Source: Xylanimonas ulmi
GTDB taxonomy: Bacteria; Actinomycetota; Actinomycetes; Actinomycetales; Cellulomonadaceae
NCBI RefSeq assembly: GCF_004216535.1
Contig: NZ_SGWX01000001.1
Location: 3,348,001-3,412,000, forward strand
Direction: 5' to 3'
DNA length: 64,000 nt
Part shown: positions 33,353 through 44,700 of the stretch, piece after piece
How positions within the stretch are numbered: position 1 is the first letter of the stretch
How the letters are laid out: every line of letters begins with the position of its first letter
Notes under the pieces: generated by a model
The model's database searches: none
Told to the model about the DNA's origin: nothing
What the model saw: the letters and a program-made list of their open reading frames with translations, nothing else
Position numbers and translations under genes: made by a program

Positions 33353-34651
33353 TCAGGCGCCGGCGGGCGTGCCCGGGTCGGGGACCTGCTCGACGGCCAG
33401 GCCGGCGCGGCCCTGCTGGCGGCGCAGGGTCGGCAGCGCCGCCACCGCGAGCACCACGCACACCCACCCGGCGACCATCGCGACCAGGAACCCGCCGTGT
33501 GAGCCCGCGGCGTCGATGCGCGCGCCCGCGAGCCACGACCCCGCCGAGGCGCCGGCCCCGATCGACGTGCCGACCCAGGCGAGCCCCTCGGTCAGGCGCT
33601 GCGGCGGGACCAGGGCCTGCACCATCGCGTTGCCGTTGATCACCGTGGGTGCGATCGCGAACCCGGTGACACACATCACGAGGGCGAGCACGGGCAGCGA
33701 CCGCACCGTGAAGAAGAGCGAGACGCCCGCCGCGAGCACCACGGTGCCGATCGCGAACCTCGTCGACAGCCGCGAGGTCCAGTGCATGGCGCCGTACGCC
33801 AGTCCGGACACCAGCGAGCCCAGCGCGAACGCGGCGAGCACGACGCCCGCCAGCGCGCGGCGCTCGTGCTCGGTCGAGAACGCGACGGTCGCCACGTCGA
33901 CCGCGCCGAAGATCGTGCCCATCGCCAGGAACACGAGCGCGAGCGCGGGCATGCCGGGCACGAACAGCGCCGAGCGCGGCCCCGGCGGGCGCACGCGCGA
34001 GCGTGCGAGGCCGGCGCCGTCGTCGTGCGCCGCGCCCTCGAGGTGCGCGCGCACGGGCGGCTCGGTGCCGCGCAGCGACAGGAACACGAGCCCGCCGACG
34101 CCGCCCGTCACCGCCGCGAGCAGCAGCGCGGCGGGCGGGATCACGGCCGTGGCCAGCACCGTCGCCAGCACGGGTCCCACGATGAACACGAGCTCGTCGA
34201 CGGCCGACTCGAAGGAGAACGCGGCGTGCAGGCGGTGCGGGTCGCCGACGAGCGCGTGCGTCCACCGGGCGCGCACGTAGGAGCCGTACGAGCCGCTGGT
34301 CGCGCCCGCGACCATCGCGAGCGGCCACAGCACCGGCTCGGGCGCGCCCGCGGCGGCGGCCGTGACCAGACCCAGCAGGCCCGCGGTCGTGACCGCGAGC
34401 ATGGGCAGGAGCACGCGGCGCTGACCCGCGCGGTCGACGAACCGCGCGACCTGCGGCGAGCCCAGCGCCTGCGCGATGACCAGCACCGCCGAGACGCGGC
34501 CCGCCACGGCGTACGAGCCCGTGTAGGCCTGGATCATCAGGACGGTGCCGATGCCCACCATCGACATGGGCAGGCGGGCCAGGCCGCCTGAGGCGGAGAA
34601 GGCCGCGGCGCCGGGAATGCGCAGGACGTCGACGTAGGGGTTGCGGGGCAC
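33353..34651 (-). CDS. MFS transporter
   Basis: The 432-residue protein has 12 predicted helices, with PRNPYVDVLRIPGAAAFSASG at the N-terminus, FVDRAGQRRVLLP between helices 2 and 3, and GNAMVQALVPPQRLTEGLAW after helix 10, as in uncharacterised actinobacterial MFS proteins. The C-terminal tail is polar. It is convergent with the other MFS gene and divergent from the GNAT gene, so it appears to be transcribed alone. The substrate is unknown. Confidence 0.84.
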   Translation of the reverse strand: MPRNPYVDVLRIPGAAAFSASGGLARLPMSMVGIGTVLMIQAYTGSYAVAGRVSAVLVIAQALGSPQVARFVDRAGQRRVLLPMLAVTTAGLLGLVTAAAAGAPEPVLWPLAMVAGATSGSYGSYVRARWTHALVGDPHRLHAAFSFESAVDELVFIVGPVLATVLATAVIPPAALLLAAVTGGVGGLVFLSLRGTEPPVRAHLEGAAHDDGAGLARSRVRPPGPRSALFVPGMPALALVFLAMGTIFGAVDVATVAFSTEHERRALAGVVLAAFALGSLVSGLAYGAMHWTSRLSTRFAIGTVVLAAGVSLFFTVRSLPVLALVMCVTGFAIAPTVINGNAMVQALVPPQRLTEGLAWVGTSIGAGASAGSWLAGARIDAAGSHGGFLVAMVAGWVCVVLAVAALPTLRRQQGRAGLAVEQVPDPGTPAGA

Positions 34652-34701
34652 CTGACCGATTCTTGCAGGCTCGACGGCTGAGCAGCGGGTACGGTTCGGG
34701 C

Positions 34702-35019
34702 ATGACGGAACGGACGCAGCCTGCGGACCAGGCGCCGGTGTGCATCATCGTCAAGGTTCCGCAGCAGTCGCGCTACGAGGCGCACCATCCCGACAGCGAC
34801 CGCGTCATGGGCTGGCTGAAGTACCGCGTGGAGGGCGACGTCGTCGTCATTCCGGCGACGGTGACGGTCCCGGAGTTCCGTGGTCAGGGCGTGGCCGGCA
34901 TGCTGGCGCGCCAGGCCCTGGAGGACGCGATGGACGTCGGCAAGAAGGTCGACGCGCTGTGCTGGTACGTCGCCGAGTTCATCGAGCGCAACCCCCGCTA
35001 CTACTCGCTCCAGGTCTGA
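34702..35019 (+). CDS. small GNAT-family N-acetyltransferase (COG2388 type)
   Basis: The 105-residue protein from ATG 34702 is a minimal GNAT fold with WLKYRVEGDVVVIPATVTVP, the acetyl-CoA loop FRGQGVAGMLARQALEDA, and a conserved LCWYVAEFIERNPRY end. The short COG2388-type family acetylates small molecules or proteins whose identity is unknown. A second, related gene follows at 35194. Confidence 0.85.
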   Translation: MTERTQPADQAPVCIIVKVPQQSRYEAHHPDSDRVMGWLKYRVEGDVVVIPATVTVPEFRGQGVAGMLARQALEDAMDVGKKVDALCWYVAEFIERNPRYYSLQV

Positions 35020-35193
35020 TCGACGCGGGAAGTCGACGGCGACACGACACTCAGCGTCACCGATGCGTCACCCGCCGACGCGATTTGCTGTGAGCAGCAT
35101 CACGGTGTTAAGGGGCGGCGTGTGCGGCCGTGCGGGATGGGAGTGCGCGCCGCGCCGGTGGAAAGGCGGCCGCTCTCAGGTCACGATGGGCGC

Positions 35194-35598
35194 ATGACCG
35201 AGGCTAGAGCGCACGTCACCGTCGCGGACGACCCGTCCCGATCCGCGTTCGTCGCCCTGCTCGACGACGGCACGGTCGCGGGCGGCGCCTACTACGAGCG
35301 GCGCGGCGCCACCGTGGTCTTCACCCACACCGAGGTCGAGCCCGCGTTCGAGGGCCAGGGGATCGGCTCACGGCTCGCCGCGGGCGCCCTGACCCTGGTG
35401 CGCGAGGCCGGCGACGCCGTCGTGCCGCTGTGCCCGTTCATCCGCGCGCACATGGCCAAGCACCCCGAGTACGACGACCTGCTCACGACCCGCACCGACT
35501 TCGGCACGCGCGTGGCGGACCCCGCGGGCCACCGCGCCGGGCACGACGCCGGACCAGGCGCCGGACCAGGCGCGGGAGCGGTCGGGGGCGGCGCGTGA
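35194..35598 (+). CDS. small GNAT-family N-acetyltransferase, paralogue with Gly-rich tail
   Basis: The 134-residue protein from ATG 35194 shares the COG2388-like core with the previous gene: VFTHTEVEPAFEGQGIGSRLAAGAL for acetyl-CoA and LCPFIRAHMAKHPEY at the end. A Gly/Ala/Pro-rich tail of about 30 residues follows, ending GAVGGGA. Its stop overlaps the GTG start of the flavoprotein gene in GTGA, so it may be part of the sdhAB transcript. The roughly 170 bp between the two GNAT genes hold no recognised signal. Confidence 0.82.
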   Translation: MTEARAHVTVADDPSRSAFVALLDDGTVAGGAYYERRGATVVFTHTEVEPAFEGQGIGSRLAAGALTLVREAGDAVVPLCPFIRAHMAKHPEYDDLLTTRTDFGTRVADPAGHRAGHDAGPGAGPGAGAVGGGA

Positions 35599-37424
35599 CG
35601 GTGCGCGTCGAGCACGCGGACGTCATCGTCGTCGGCGGCGGGGCCGCCGGCCTGAGCGCGGCGCTCGCGGCCGTCGAGTCGTTCGCCGCGGCCGGGCGGG
35701 ACGACGCCGTCGTCGCGCTCGTGTCGAAGGTCTACCCGATGCGGTCGCACACCGTGGCGGCCGAGGGCGGCGCGGCCGGCGTCGTGCCCGGCGGCGACGA
35801 CACGCTCGACCAGCACGTGGCCGACACGCTCGCGGGCGGCGCCGGGCTCGCGCACGAGGCGGCGGTGCGCTACGTCGTCGAGCGCGCGCCCGCCGAGCTC
35901 GCGCGCCTGGAGCGGCTCGGCATGCCGTGGTCGCGCACCGCCGAGGGGCGCCCCGCGGTCCGCCGCTTCGGGGGCATGAGTCGCCCGCGCACCTGGTTCG
36001 CGGCCGACAAGACGGGCTTCCACCTGCTGCACACGCTCTTCCAGACGAGCCTGCGGCACGAGGCCATCCGCCGCTACGACGAGCACGTCACGCTCGACCT
36101 GCTGCGCGCCGACGGCGAGTTCCGGGGGGTGGTCTGCCACGACCAGCGGCGAGGCGAGCGCGTCGTTCTGCTCGGCGGCGCCGTCGTGCTCGCCACCGGC
36201 GGGTACGCGCGCGCCTGGGCGACGTCGACCAACGCCGGCATCGTCACCGGGGACGGGCTCGCGATGGCGCTGCGCGCCGGGCTCGCGCTGCGCGACCTGG
36301 AGATGGTGCAGGTGCACCCCACCTGCCTGCCCGGCAGCGGCATCCTCATCACCGAGGCCGTACGCGGCGAGGGCGGCGTGCTGCTCGACGCCGACGGCGA
36401 GCGGTACCTCGCCGACTACGGACTCGGGCCCGTGACGCCCGTCGGGGCGCCCGAGCCGCGGCGCATGGAGCTCGGACCACGCGACAAGCTCTCGCAGGCC
36501 TTCTGGCACGCCGACCGCGACGGGCGCACCGTGCCCACGCGCGACGGCGGCGTCGTCCACCTCGACCTGCGACACCTCGGCAAGGCGTTCCTCGACGAGC
36601 GCTTGCCGCTCGTCACGGGCCTGGCCCGCCGGTTCGCGGGCGTCGACCCCGCGCATGAGTTGGTGCCCGTGCGCCCCGCGGCGCACTACACGATGGGCGG
36701 TGTGCCGACGACGGCGCAGGGCGCGGTGGTCGACGGCCAGGGCGCCAGGGTCGCGGGCCTGTTCGCCGCCGGGGAGTGCGCGTCCACCGGGCTGCATGGC
36801 GCCAACCGGCTGGGCTCGAACTCGCTGGTCGAGACCCTGGTGGTGGGGCGCGCGGCCGGGCAGGCCGCCGCGCGCGCCGCGGGAGTGGGCGCTGCGGGAT
36901 CGGGCGCCGGGGCAGTGGGCGCCGGGGGAGTGGGCGAGGCCGCGCTGGTGGACCAGGCGCGCGGACTCGCCGAGAGATGGCTGGCGATGCGCGGACGCGG
37001 CGGTGAGTCGCCCGCGGCGCTGCGCCGCGAGCTGGGCGCCGTGCTCGACGCCGACGTCGGCGTCTACCGGGACGCCGACGGGCTCGCGCGCGCCGCCGCC
37101 GCGCTCGACGGCCTGCACGAGCGCTACCAGGACGTCCGGGTCGCCGACACCTCCGACGTGCTCAACACCGACTGGACCCAGGCGATCGAGCTCGGCGCGA
37201 TGCTCGCCGTCGCGCGCGGCGTGGTCGCGGCGGCGATCGCACGCACCGAGTCGCGAGGCGCCCACCAGCGCCTCGACCACCCGCAGTCCGACGACGTCGC
37301 CCGGCACAGTCTGGTCACGCTCGGCGCCGACGGGGCCGTGGACGTGCGGTTCGAGGCGGCGGACACCGCGGCGCAGGCGCTCGCGGCCGGCGGCGGCGTC
37401 GGGCAGGGGGAGGCAGGCGCATGA
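35595..37424 (+). CDS. sdhA: succinate dehydrogenase/fumarate reductase flavoprotein subunit
   Basis: The 609-residue flavoprotein has the dinucleotide motif VIVVGGGAAGLSAAL, the covalent-FAD site MRSHTVAAEGG with His52, the active-site segment HPTCLPGSGILITEAVRGEGG (quoted here as HPTCLPGSG and EAVRGEGG) and HGANRLGSNSL. It oxidises succinate or reduces fumarate. The GTG start overlaps the preceding stop, and it overlaps sdhB by ATGA. No membrane-anchor genes follow. Whether it works as dehydrogenase or fumarate reductase cannot be told from sequence. The nrdDG genes nearby suggest low-oxygen growth. Confidence 0.9.
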   Translation: MTVRVEHADVIVVGGGAAGLSAALAAVESFAAAGRDDAVVALVSKVYPMRSHTVAAEGGAAGVVPGGDDTLDQHVADTLAGGAGLAHEAAVRYVVERAPAELARLERLGMPWSRTAEGRPAVRRFGGMSRPRTWFAADKTGFHLLHTLFQTSLRHEAIRRYDEHVTLDLLRADGEFRGVVCHDQRRGERVVLLGGAVVLATGGYARAWATSTNAGIVTGDGLAMALRAGLALRDLEMVQVHPTCLPGSGILITEAVRGEGGVLLDADGERYLADYGLGPVTPVGAPEPRRMELGPRDKLSQAFWHADRDGRTVPTRDGGVVHLDLRHLGKAFLDERLPLVTGLARRFAGVDPAHELVPVRPAAHYTMGGVPTTAQGAVVDGQGARVAGLFAAGECASTGLHGANRLGSNSLVETLVVGRAAGQAAARAAGVGAAGSGAGAVGAGGVGEAALVDQARGLAERWLAMRGRGGESPAALRRELGAVLDADVGVYRDADGLARAAAALDGLHERYQDVRVADTSDVLNTDWTQAIELGAMLAVARGVVAAAIARTESRGAHQRLDHPQSDDVARHSLVTLGADGAVDVRFEAADTAAQALAAGGGVGQGEAGA

Positions 37425-38221
37425 GCGACGACCTGAGCGGCGAGGCCCACGAGACGCTGCGTGTGACGGTGATGCGGCAGGAGCCGGGGCAGGCGCCGCG
37501 CGAGGAGACCTTCGACGTCCCGTTCGACGACCGCACCTCGGTGCTCGACGCGCTCGACTGGATCAAGGACCACGCCGAGCCGAGCCTCACGTTCCGCTGG
37601 TCGTGCCGCATGGGCGTGTGCGGGTCGTGCGGCGTCATGGTCAACGGGCGCCCCGTGCTCGGGTGCGAGACGACCGTGGCCGGCTACCGGACGTCGGGCA
37701 TCACGGTGGGTCCGATGGCGCACGCGGCGGTGCAGCGCGACCTCGCGGTCGACACCGACGAGTTCCTCGCCAAGCTCCGCGGCGTCTCGCCGTGGATGCT
37801 CCCACCCCCGGCCGAGCCGCCCACGCTGACCGAGCCGCCCACGGTGGTCGAGCCTGTCGAGACCCCCGGTCCCACCGCGGTGCCCGCCCTCGACGTCCTC
37901 GCCGTCCACACCCAGACCCCGGGCCAGGTCGAGGCCTACCGGGGCCTGTCCCAGTGCATCGACTGCATGCTCTGCTACGCCGCGTGCCCGGTGCTCGACG
38001 ACGTCGCGGGGTTCACCGGCCCGGCCGCGATCGCCACGGCCCGCCGCTGGGACCTCGACTCGCGCGACCAGGGCAACGAGGTCCGCATGGTCGCGCTCGC
38101 CGAGAACGAGGAGGGCATCTGGCCCTGCACGCAGGTCGGGGCGTGCACGCGCGCGTGCCCCAAGGGCGTCGACCCGGCCCGCGCGATCCGCGACGCCCAG
38201 CGCGAGGCCATGGGCGGCTGA
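37421..38221 (+). CDS. sdhB: succinate dehydrogenase/fumarate reductase iron-sulfur subunit
   Basis: The 266-residue protein has the [2Fe-2S] motif CRMGVCGSCG (Cys62, 67, 70) with a later GCE. The C-terminal clusters are in C179-x2-C182-x2-C185 (CIDCMLCYAACP) and CTQVGACTRACPKG. It passes electrons between the flavoprotein and a quinone site on membrane subunits. The linker between the two cluster domains holds a Pro-rich insert with VVEPVET, encoded by a dispersed repeat. It is convergent with pgm and is the last gene of its operon. Confidence 0.9.
   Translation: MSDDLSGEAHETLRVTVMRQEPGQAPREETFDVPFDDRTSVLDALDWIKDHAEPSLTFRWSCRMGVCGSCGVMVNGRPVLGCETTVAGYRTSGITVGPMAHAAVQRDLAVDTDEFLAKLRGVSPWMLPPPAEPPTLTEPPTVVEPVETPGPTAVPALDVLAVHTQTPGQVEAYRGLSQCIDCMLCYAACPVLDDVAGFTGPAAIATARRWDLDSRDQGNEVRMVALAENEEGIWPCTQVGACTRACPKGVDPARAIRDAQREAMGG
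37843..37867. repeat. dispersed palindromic repeat inside sdhB (encodes VVEPVET)
   Basis: This 25-bp copy differs from the nrdG copy (22317-22341) at three positions. It encodes the same VVEPVET peptide in the same frame, in the Pro-rich linker between the two Fe-S domains. Confidence 0.8.
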
Positions 38222-38243
38222 GAACGGGGGAGCCGAGTGTCCG

Positions 38244-39926
<1,683 letters not shown>

Positions 39927-40014
39927 GAGTTGATAGTGCCAGCGCCGCGGGGCCGTGGCGCTCCCGGGGGCGGGTGATGGTGGTCGGCGGGCGCGCCCGA
40001 GGTGCGCCGTCGCC

Positions 40015-40611
40015 TCAGAGGTACTGCCCCGGCGAGGGCCGCCCGTCCTCGCGTGCGTGGTGCGGAATGCCGGGGGTGGTCGGGCCTGCCGCCGCCTCAG
40101 GTCCTGTCGGGCCGCCGAACGCCCCGGGGGGCAGGCCGCGCCGCATCTGCGACAGTTGCGCCTGAGCGGCCATCTGCTGGGCGACGAGCGCCGTCTGGAT
40201 GCCGTGGAACAGCCCCTCCAGCCAGCCCACGAGCTGCGCTTGGGCGATCCGCAGTTCGGCGTCCGACGGCGGTGTGCCGTCGTCGGCGAAGGGCAGCGTG
40301 ATGCGGTGCAGCTCGTCGACGAGGTCGGGGGACAGCCCGTCCTCGAGCTCGTGCAGCGAGCGCTCGTGGATCTCTGCGAGGCGTGAGCGGGCGGCGTCGT
40401 CGAGCGGGGCGTCACGGACCTCGTCGAGCAGTCGCTTGATCATGCCGCCGATGCGCATGACCTTCGCCGGCTCCTCGATGCGTGAGGTCTCCTCGTCGTC
40501 GTCCTCGGCCGCGCGGCTCGGCTCCGCGGGCACGTCCTCCCCCTCGGGGGTGACGACGCGGTGCTCGGGTGGCTGCGGGTCCTCGGTCGGGGTCTGCTCG
40601 GGGTCCGTCAT
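40015..40611 (-). CDS. bpa: bacterial proteasome activator Bpa
   Basis: The 198-residue protein (DUF2587) has the four-helix core ([40 protein letters not shown], split as shown) between acidic N-terminal and Gly/Pro-rich C-terminal tails, and ends in GQYL, the motif that docks into the 20S proteasome alpha ring. Bpa forms a dodecameric ring that opens the gate without ATP. The organism should therefore carry a 20S proteasome (prcAB), which is not in this window. Confidence 0.9.
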   Translation of the reverse strand: MTDPEQTPTEDPQPPEHRVVTPEGEDVPAEPSRAAEDDDEETSRIEEPAKVMRIGGMIKRLLDEVRDAPLDDAARSRLAEIHERSLHELEDGLSPDLVDELHRITLPFADDGTPPSDAELRIAQAQLVGWLEGLFHGIQTALVAQQMAAQAQLSQMRRGLPPGAFGGPTGPEAAAGPTTPGIPHHAREDGRPSPGQYL

Positions 40612-40660
40612 ACCCCCATCCTGACGCGCGTCGCCGAGCCCCGCACAGCCCGGTGGCTGG

Positions 40661-41638
40661 TCACGGCACCAGCAGCACCTTGCCGAACGCCTCGCCGCGC
40701 TCCAGCGTCGCGAGCGCAGCCTCGGCGTCGGCGAGCGGCAGCCGGGCGTGGACGACGGGCCGCACGCGCCCGGCGGCGATCAGGGGCCACACGTGCTCGC
40801 GCACGGCCGCGACGATCTGCGCCTTCTCCTGCGGCGTGCGTGAGCGCAGTGTCGTCCCGGTCACCGTGGCCCGCTTGGCCATGAGCGCGCTCAGGTCGAG
40901 CTCGCCGCGCCGCCCCTGTTGCAGGCCGATGACGACGAGGCGCCCGTGGTGCGCGAGCGCCCGGACGTTGTCGGGCAGCGCCCGTCCGCCGAGCACGTCG
41001 AGCACGACGTCGGCGCCGCGCCCGTGCGTGGCGGCGCGCACCGCCGCCACGAAGTCCTCGCGGCGGTGGTCGACGACGGCGTCGGCGCCCAGCGCGCGCA
41101 CGCGCTCGGCCCGCTCGGGGCCGCCCGCCGTCGCGATGACGTGGGCGCCGAGCGCGGCGGCGAGCTGGACGGCGATGGTTCCGACGCCGCCTGATCCGCC
41201 GTGGATGAGCACCCACTCGCCGGGCCGCACGCGGGCGGTGTCGACGAGGTTGGTCCAGGCGGTGCACACGGCCTCGGGCAGCGCGGCGGCGTCCACGAGG
41301 TCGACGCCGTCGGGCGCCGGGAGCGTCTGGGCCGCGCGCGCCACGACGAGGTCGGCGTACCCGCCCCCTTCGAGCAGCGCGACGACCCGATCGCCGACGC
41401 TCACGCCCGACACGCCCGGGCCTGTCTCACGGACTGAGCCGGCGACCTCAAGGCCGGGCCAGGGGGGCGCACCGGCCGGCGGCGGATACTTGCCGGCGCG
41501 TTGTAGCAGGTCAGCGCGGTTGACGCCAGCGGAAACGTTCTCTATAAGGACCTCGCCCACACCCGGCCGAGGCGCCGGTACGTCAGAAACAGCTAGTTTC
41601 CCTCCGCTGGCCTGGGGGGATATCGTGACCGCTCGCAC
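40661..41638 (-). CDS. NAD(P)H:quinone oxidoreductase, zinc-independent MDR family
   Basis: The 325-residue protein from the GTG at 41638 is a medium-chain dehydrogenase/reductase with NRADLLQRAGKYPPP, the NADP-binding HGGSGGVGTIAVQLA and an LGADAVVDHR segment. It lacks the structural-zinc Cys cluster, as quinone oxidoreductases do. It probably reduces quinones or enones with NADPH. It is divergent from the conservon operon and separated from bpa by 49 bp on the same strand. Confidence 0.87.
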   Translation of the reverse strand: MRAVTISPQASGGKLAVSDVPAPRPGVGEVLIENVSAGVNRADLLQRAGKYPPPAGAPPWPGLEVAGSVRETGPGVSGVSVGDRVVALLEGGGYADLVVARAAQTLPAPDGVDLVDAAALPEAVCTAWTNLVDTARVRPGEWVLIHGGSGGVGTIAVQLAAALGAHVIATAGGPERAERVRALGADAVVDHRREDFVAAVRAATHGRGADVVLDVLGGRALPDNVRALAHHGRLVVIGLQQGRRGELDLSALMAKRATVTGTTLRSRTPQEKAQIVAAVREHVWPLIAAGRVRPVVHARLPLADAEAALATLERGEAFGKVLLVP

Positions 41639-41744
41639 ACCCCGGAGCCTATCGATTCGCGCCGCCACAGCGAGCATCGGACGCCGGGCGTGCGCACGAA
41701 CGACGCGCCGCGGACCACCCGTGGGCGAAGGGAAGGCAGGCCAC

Positions 41745-44700
41745 ATGCTCCGCAGGTTGGGTGTTCGCGGGAAGATCCTTGCGACTCTCGCCATGCCGAT
41801 CCTGGTGCTCGCGCTCGCCGCGGGCTGGGTCTCATGGTCCTCGCTGCGCGAGTCACGCGTCGCCGCGCAGACATCCGCCCTCGTGGACTCGCTCGCGCAG
41901 CAGGACCGCGCCGGCTCGGCCTTCGCGGCCGAGCGCTCGCTCAACATCGCCGCCTCGATCGGCGTGCCCGGGGCCCAGGAGGGCTTGGAGGCCGCGGTCA
42001 AGGAGACCGACGCCGCGCTCGCAGAGCGCGCCAAGGCGTTCGACGCCGTCGACACCGACGCGCTCGACCCGCGGGTGCGCGCCGCCCTGGCCAAGACCGT
42101 CGAGGACCGCGTGCGCATCGAGGCGCTCCAGGAGCAGGTGGTCGCCGGCGCGATCGCCGAGGCCGACGCGACGGCCGCCTACACGGGCTTCATCGAGGAC
42201 GCGCTCGACGTCGCGCGCGAGCTGGCCGGCACGACGTCGGACCGCGCGCTGGCGCTGCGACTGGAGACGTACGTCGACGCGGACGAGGCGATGCTCGCCG
42301 TCGTGCTGGAGCGACCCCTGGTCGGCGGCCTGCTGGTGAGCGCGTCGACCGGCTCGATCCCTCCCGCGACGATGGCGCGCGTGACGTCGGCGATCGACAG
42401 CACCAACACCAAGCACTCGCTGGCCCAGCGCGAGCTGGAGCGCCTGCCCGGCGACCTCCAGCTGCCATCGCTCGACGGCCGCCTCGGCACGGTGCGCAGC
42501 GCGCTGGTCCGCGCCGACATCGAGTCGGCGATCCCGTTCCTCGCGGCGAAGGGCTGGGACGAGCTCTCCCAGCAGTGGGTCACCGACGCCCAGCCCGTCC
42601 GTGACGCGCTGCGCGACCAGACCCGCGACTACGCGGCGCACAGCTCGGACGACTCGCGCACGACGGCGCTGCTCACCGTGGCGGGCGCCTTCGGCATCCT
42701 CGCGCTCTCGCTCGCCATCGCCTTCCTCATCGCCGGCCGCATCATCGTGCCGCTGCGGCGCCTGACGAGCGCGACCGGTGAGATCCGCGACCGCCTGCCG
42801 CGCATGGTCGAGCAGATGGCGGTGCCCGGCCAGGCGCCGTCGGTCGACCTGTTCGAGATCCCGGTCGAGTCGAACGACGAGATCGGCCGCCTCGCCCAGT
42901 CCTTCAACGACGTGAACGCCACCACTGTCGCGGTCGCGAAGGAGCAGGCGGCGCTGCGTGGCTCCATCGCGGAGATGTTTGTCAACGTCGCCCGGCGTGA
43001 CCAGGTGCTGCTCAACCGCCAGCTCGCCTTCCTCGACGAGCTGGAGCGATCCGAGGAGGACGCGACGACGCTGTCGAACCTCTTCCGGCTCGACCACCTC
43101 GCCACGCGTATGCGCCGCAACGCCGAGTCGCTGCTGGTGCTCGCGGGCATCGACTCGGGACGCCGCGTGCGCCAGCCGATGCCCGTCTCCGACGTGATCC
43201 GCACGGCGTCGTCCGAGATCGAGCTGTACGACCGCGTGCGCCTCGACCTGCACCTCGACCCGCTGATGCTCGGCCACAACGCGTTGACGGCCGCGCACCT
43301 GCTCGCCGAGCTGCTGGAGAACGCGACGATGTTCTCCGAGCCGCACACCCCGGTCGAGGTCATCTCGACGCGCGACCACCGGGGCGTCGTCGTCACGGTG
43401 CGCGACCACGGCCTGGGCATGACGCCCCAGGAGATCGCCGAGGCGAACGCCAAGGTCGCCTCCCGCAGCGCGCAGGACGCCGTCGGCGCCCAGCGCCTGG
43501 GCCTGTACGTGGTGGGCCGCCTGGCGGCCCGCCTCGGCGCCGCCGTCGGGTTCGCGACAGGCCCTGACGGCTCCGGAACCCTCGTCACCGTGGTGCTGCC
43601 CGAGGCGCTCTTCGTGCCCGACGACACGGTGCCGCTGCCCCAGCCGACCGACCCGCTCGCGGCGGCCACGCAGCGCGAGGCCGAGAGCCTGGGCCAGGGC
43701 GCCGCATTCGGCGAGGTCGCGGCGTTTGGCGAGGTGACCTCGGCGGCCTTCGCCGCCCCCACGCCCGAGCCGCCGGCCACCGCGTACGACGCCGGCCCCG
43801 CGTACGACGGCGGGCCTGCGTACGACGGCGGGCCTGCGTTCGACTCCGGCCCCGCGCACGACGGCGGAGCCGGCCCCGCATACGAGGCGCCGGTCGCCGC
43901 GCCCGAGCCGGCGCCCGCCCCCGTGGCGGAGCCCACCCCGCCCGTCGCGACGCCCGTGGACCTCGACGCCCTGACGGACGGCACGACCGCCACGGGCATG
44001 CCGCGTCGTCGTACGACACGGACCGACCCCGTCTCGGCGTCGCAGCCCGCGCTCGTCCTGCCGCCGATCGAGACGCCGCACCTCGCCCCCGACCTGAGCA
44101 ACGACGAGGCGTGGGCGCCGCCGGCGGACGCCGCACCGAGCGAGCGCGCGCTGCCCAGCCGGCGCCGCGCCGACGCCGTCGCCGAGCCCGAGCCCGTCTC
44201 GGCGCCCGTCTTGGCCGTCGACCAGCGCACCGGGCTGTTCTCGGGCTTCCGCTCGCTGACCGACCTTGAGTCGGCCGCCGCGGTCACCGGAACGCTGCAC
44301 CTGGACGCGTCCGTCGAGGATCCGGCGGCCCTCCCGGCGCCGCTGACCGCTCCGGCTCCTTCGGCCCCCGCCGCGGCGCCGCCGGTCGAGGCAGCCGTGG
44401 CGGTCGAGCCACTGGTGGCCGTTGAGCCCGCCCCTGTCGCGGAGTCGGCTCGCGTGCCGTCGGCCGCGCCGGCGCCGGCTGAGACCGCCGCGGACCGCGA
44501 GGTTCCCGCCTTTGACGAGCTCATCTCGGACCTTCCGTCCCGTCGGTCGGTGCGTGAGTCGGCGAGTGCGGGGCGCAAGCGGGGTCTGTTCGGGCGCCGC
44601 CCCGAGATCAGCCCCGAGATCAGCCCCGCGAACGGCGACGGCTTGGTCCCGGTGACCGGCGCTCCGGCGACCGCCGTCCTGGCGTCGGTCGCGCCGACCG

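Noticed and set aside
40569-41744. Upstream extension of the conservon kinase frame
   Set aside because: It runs antisense through the quinone oxidoreductase and has no domain; the protein starts cleanly with a membrane helix at 41745.
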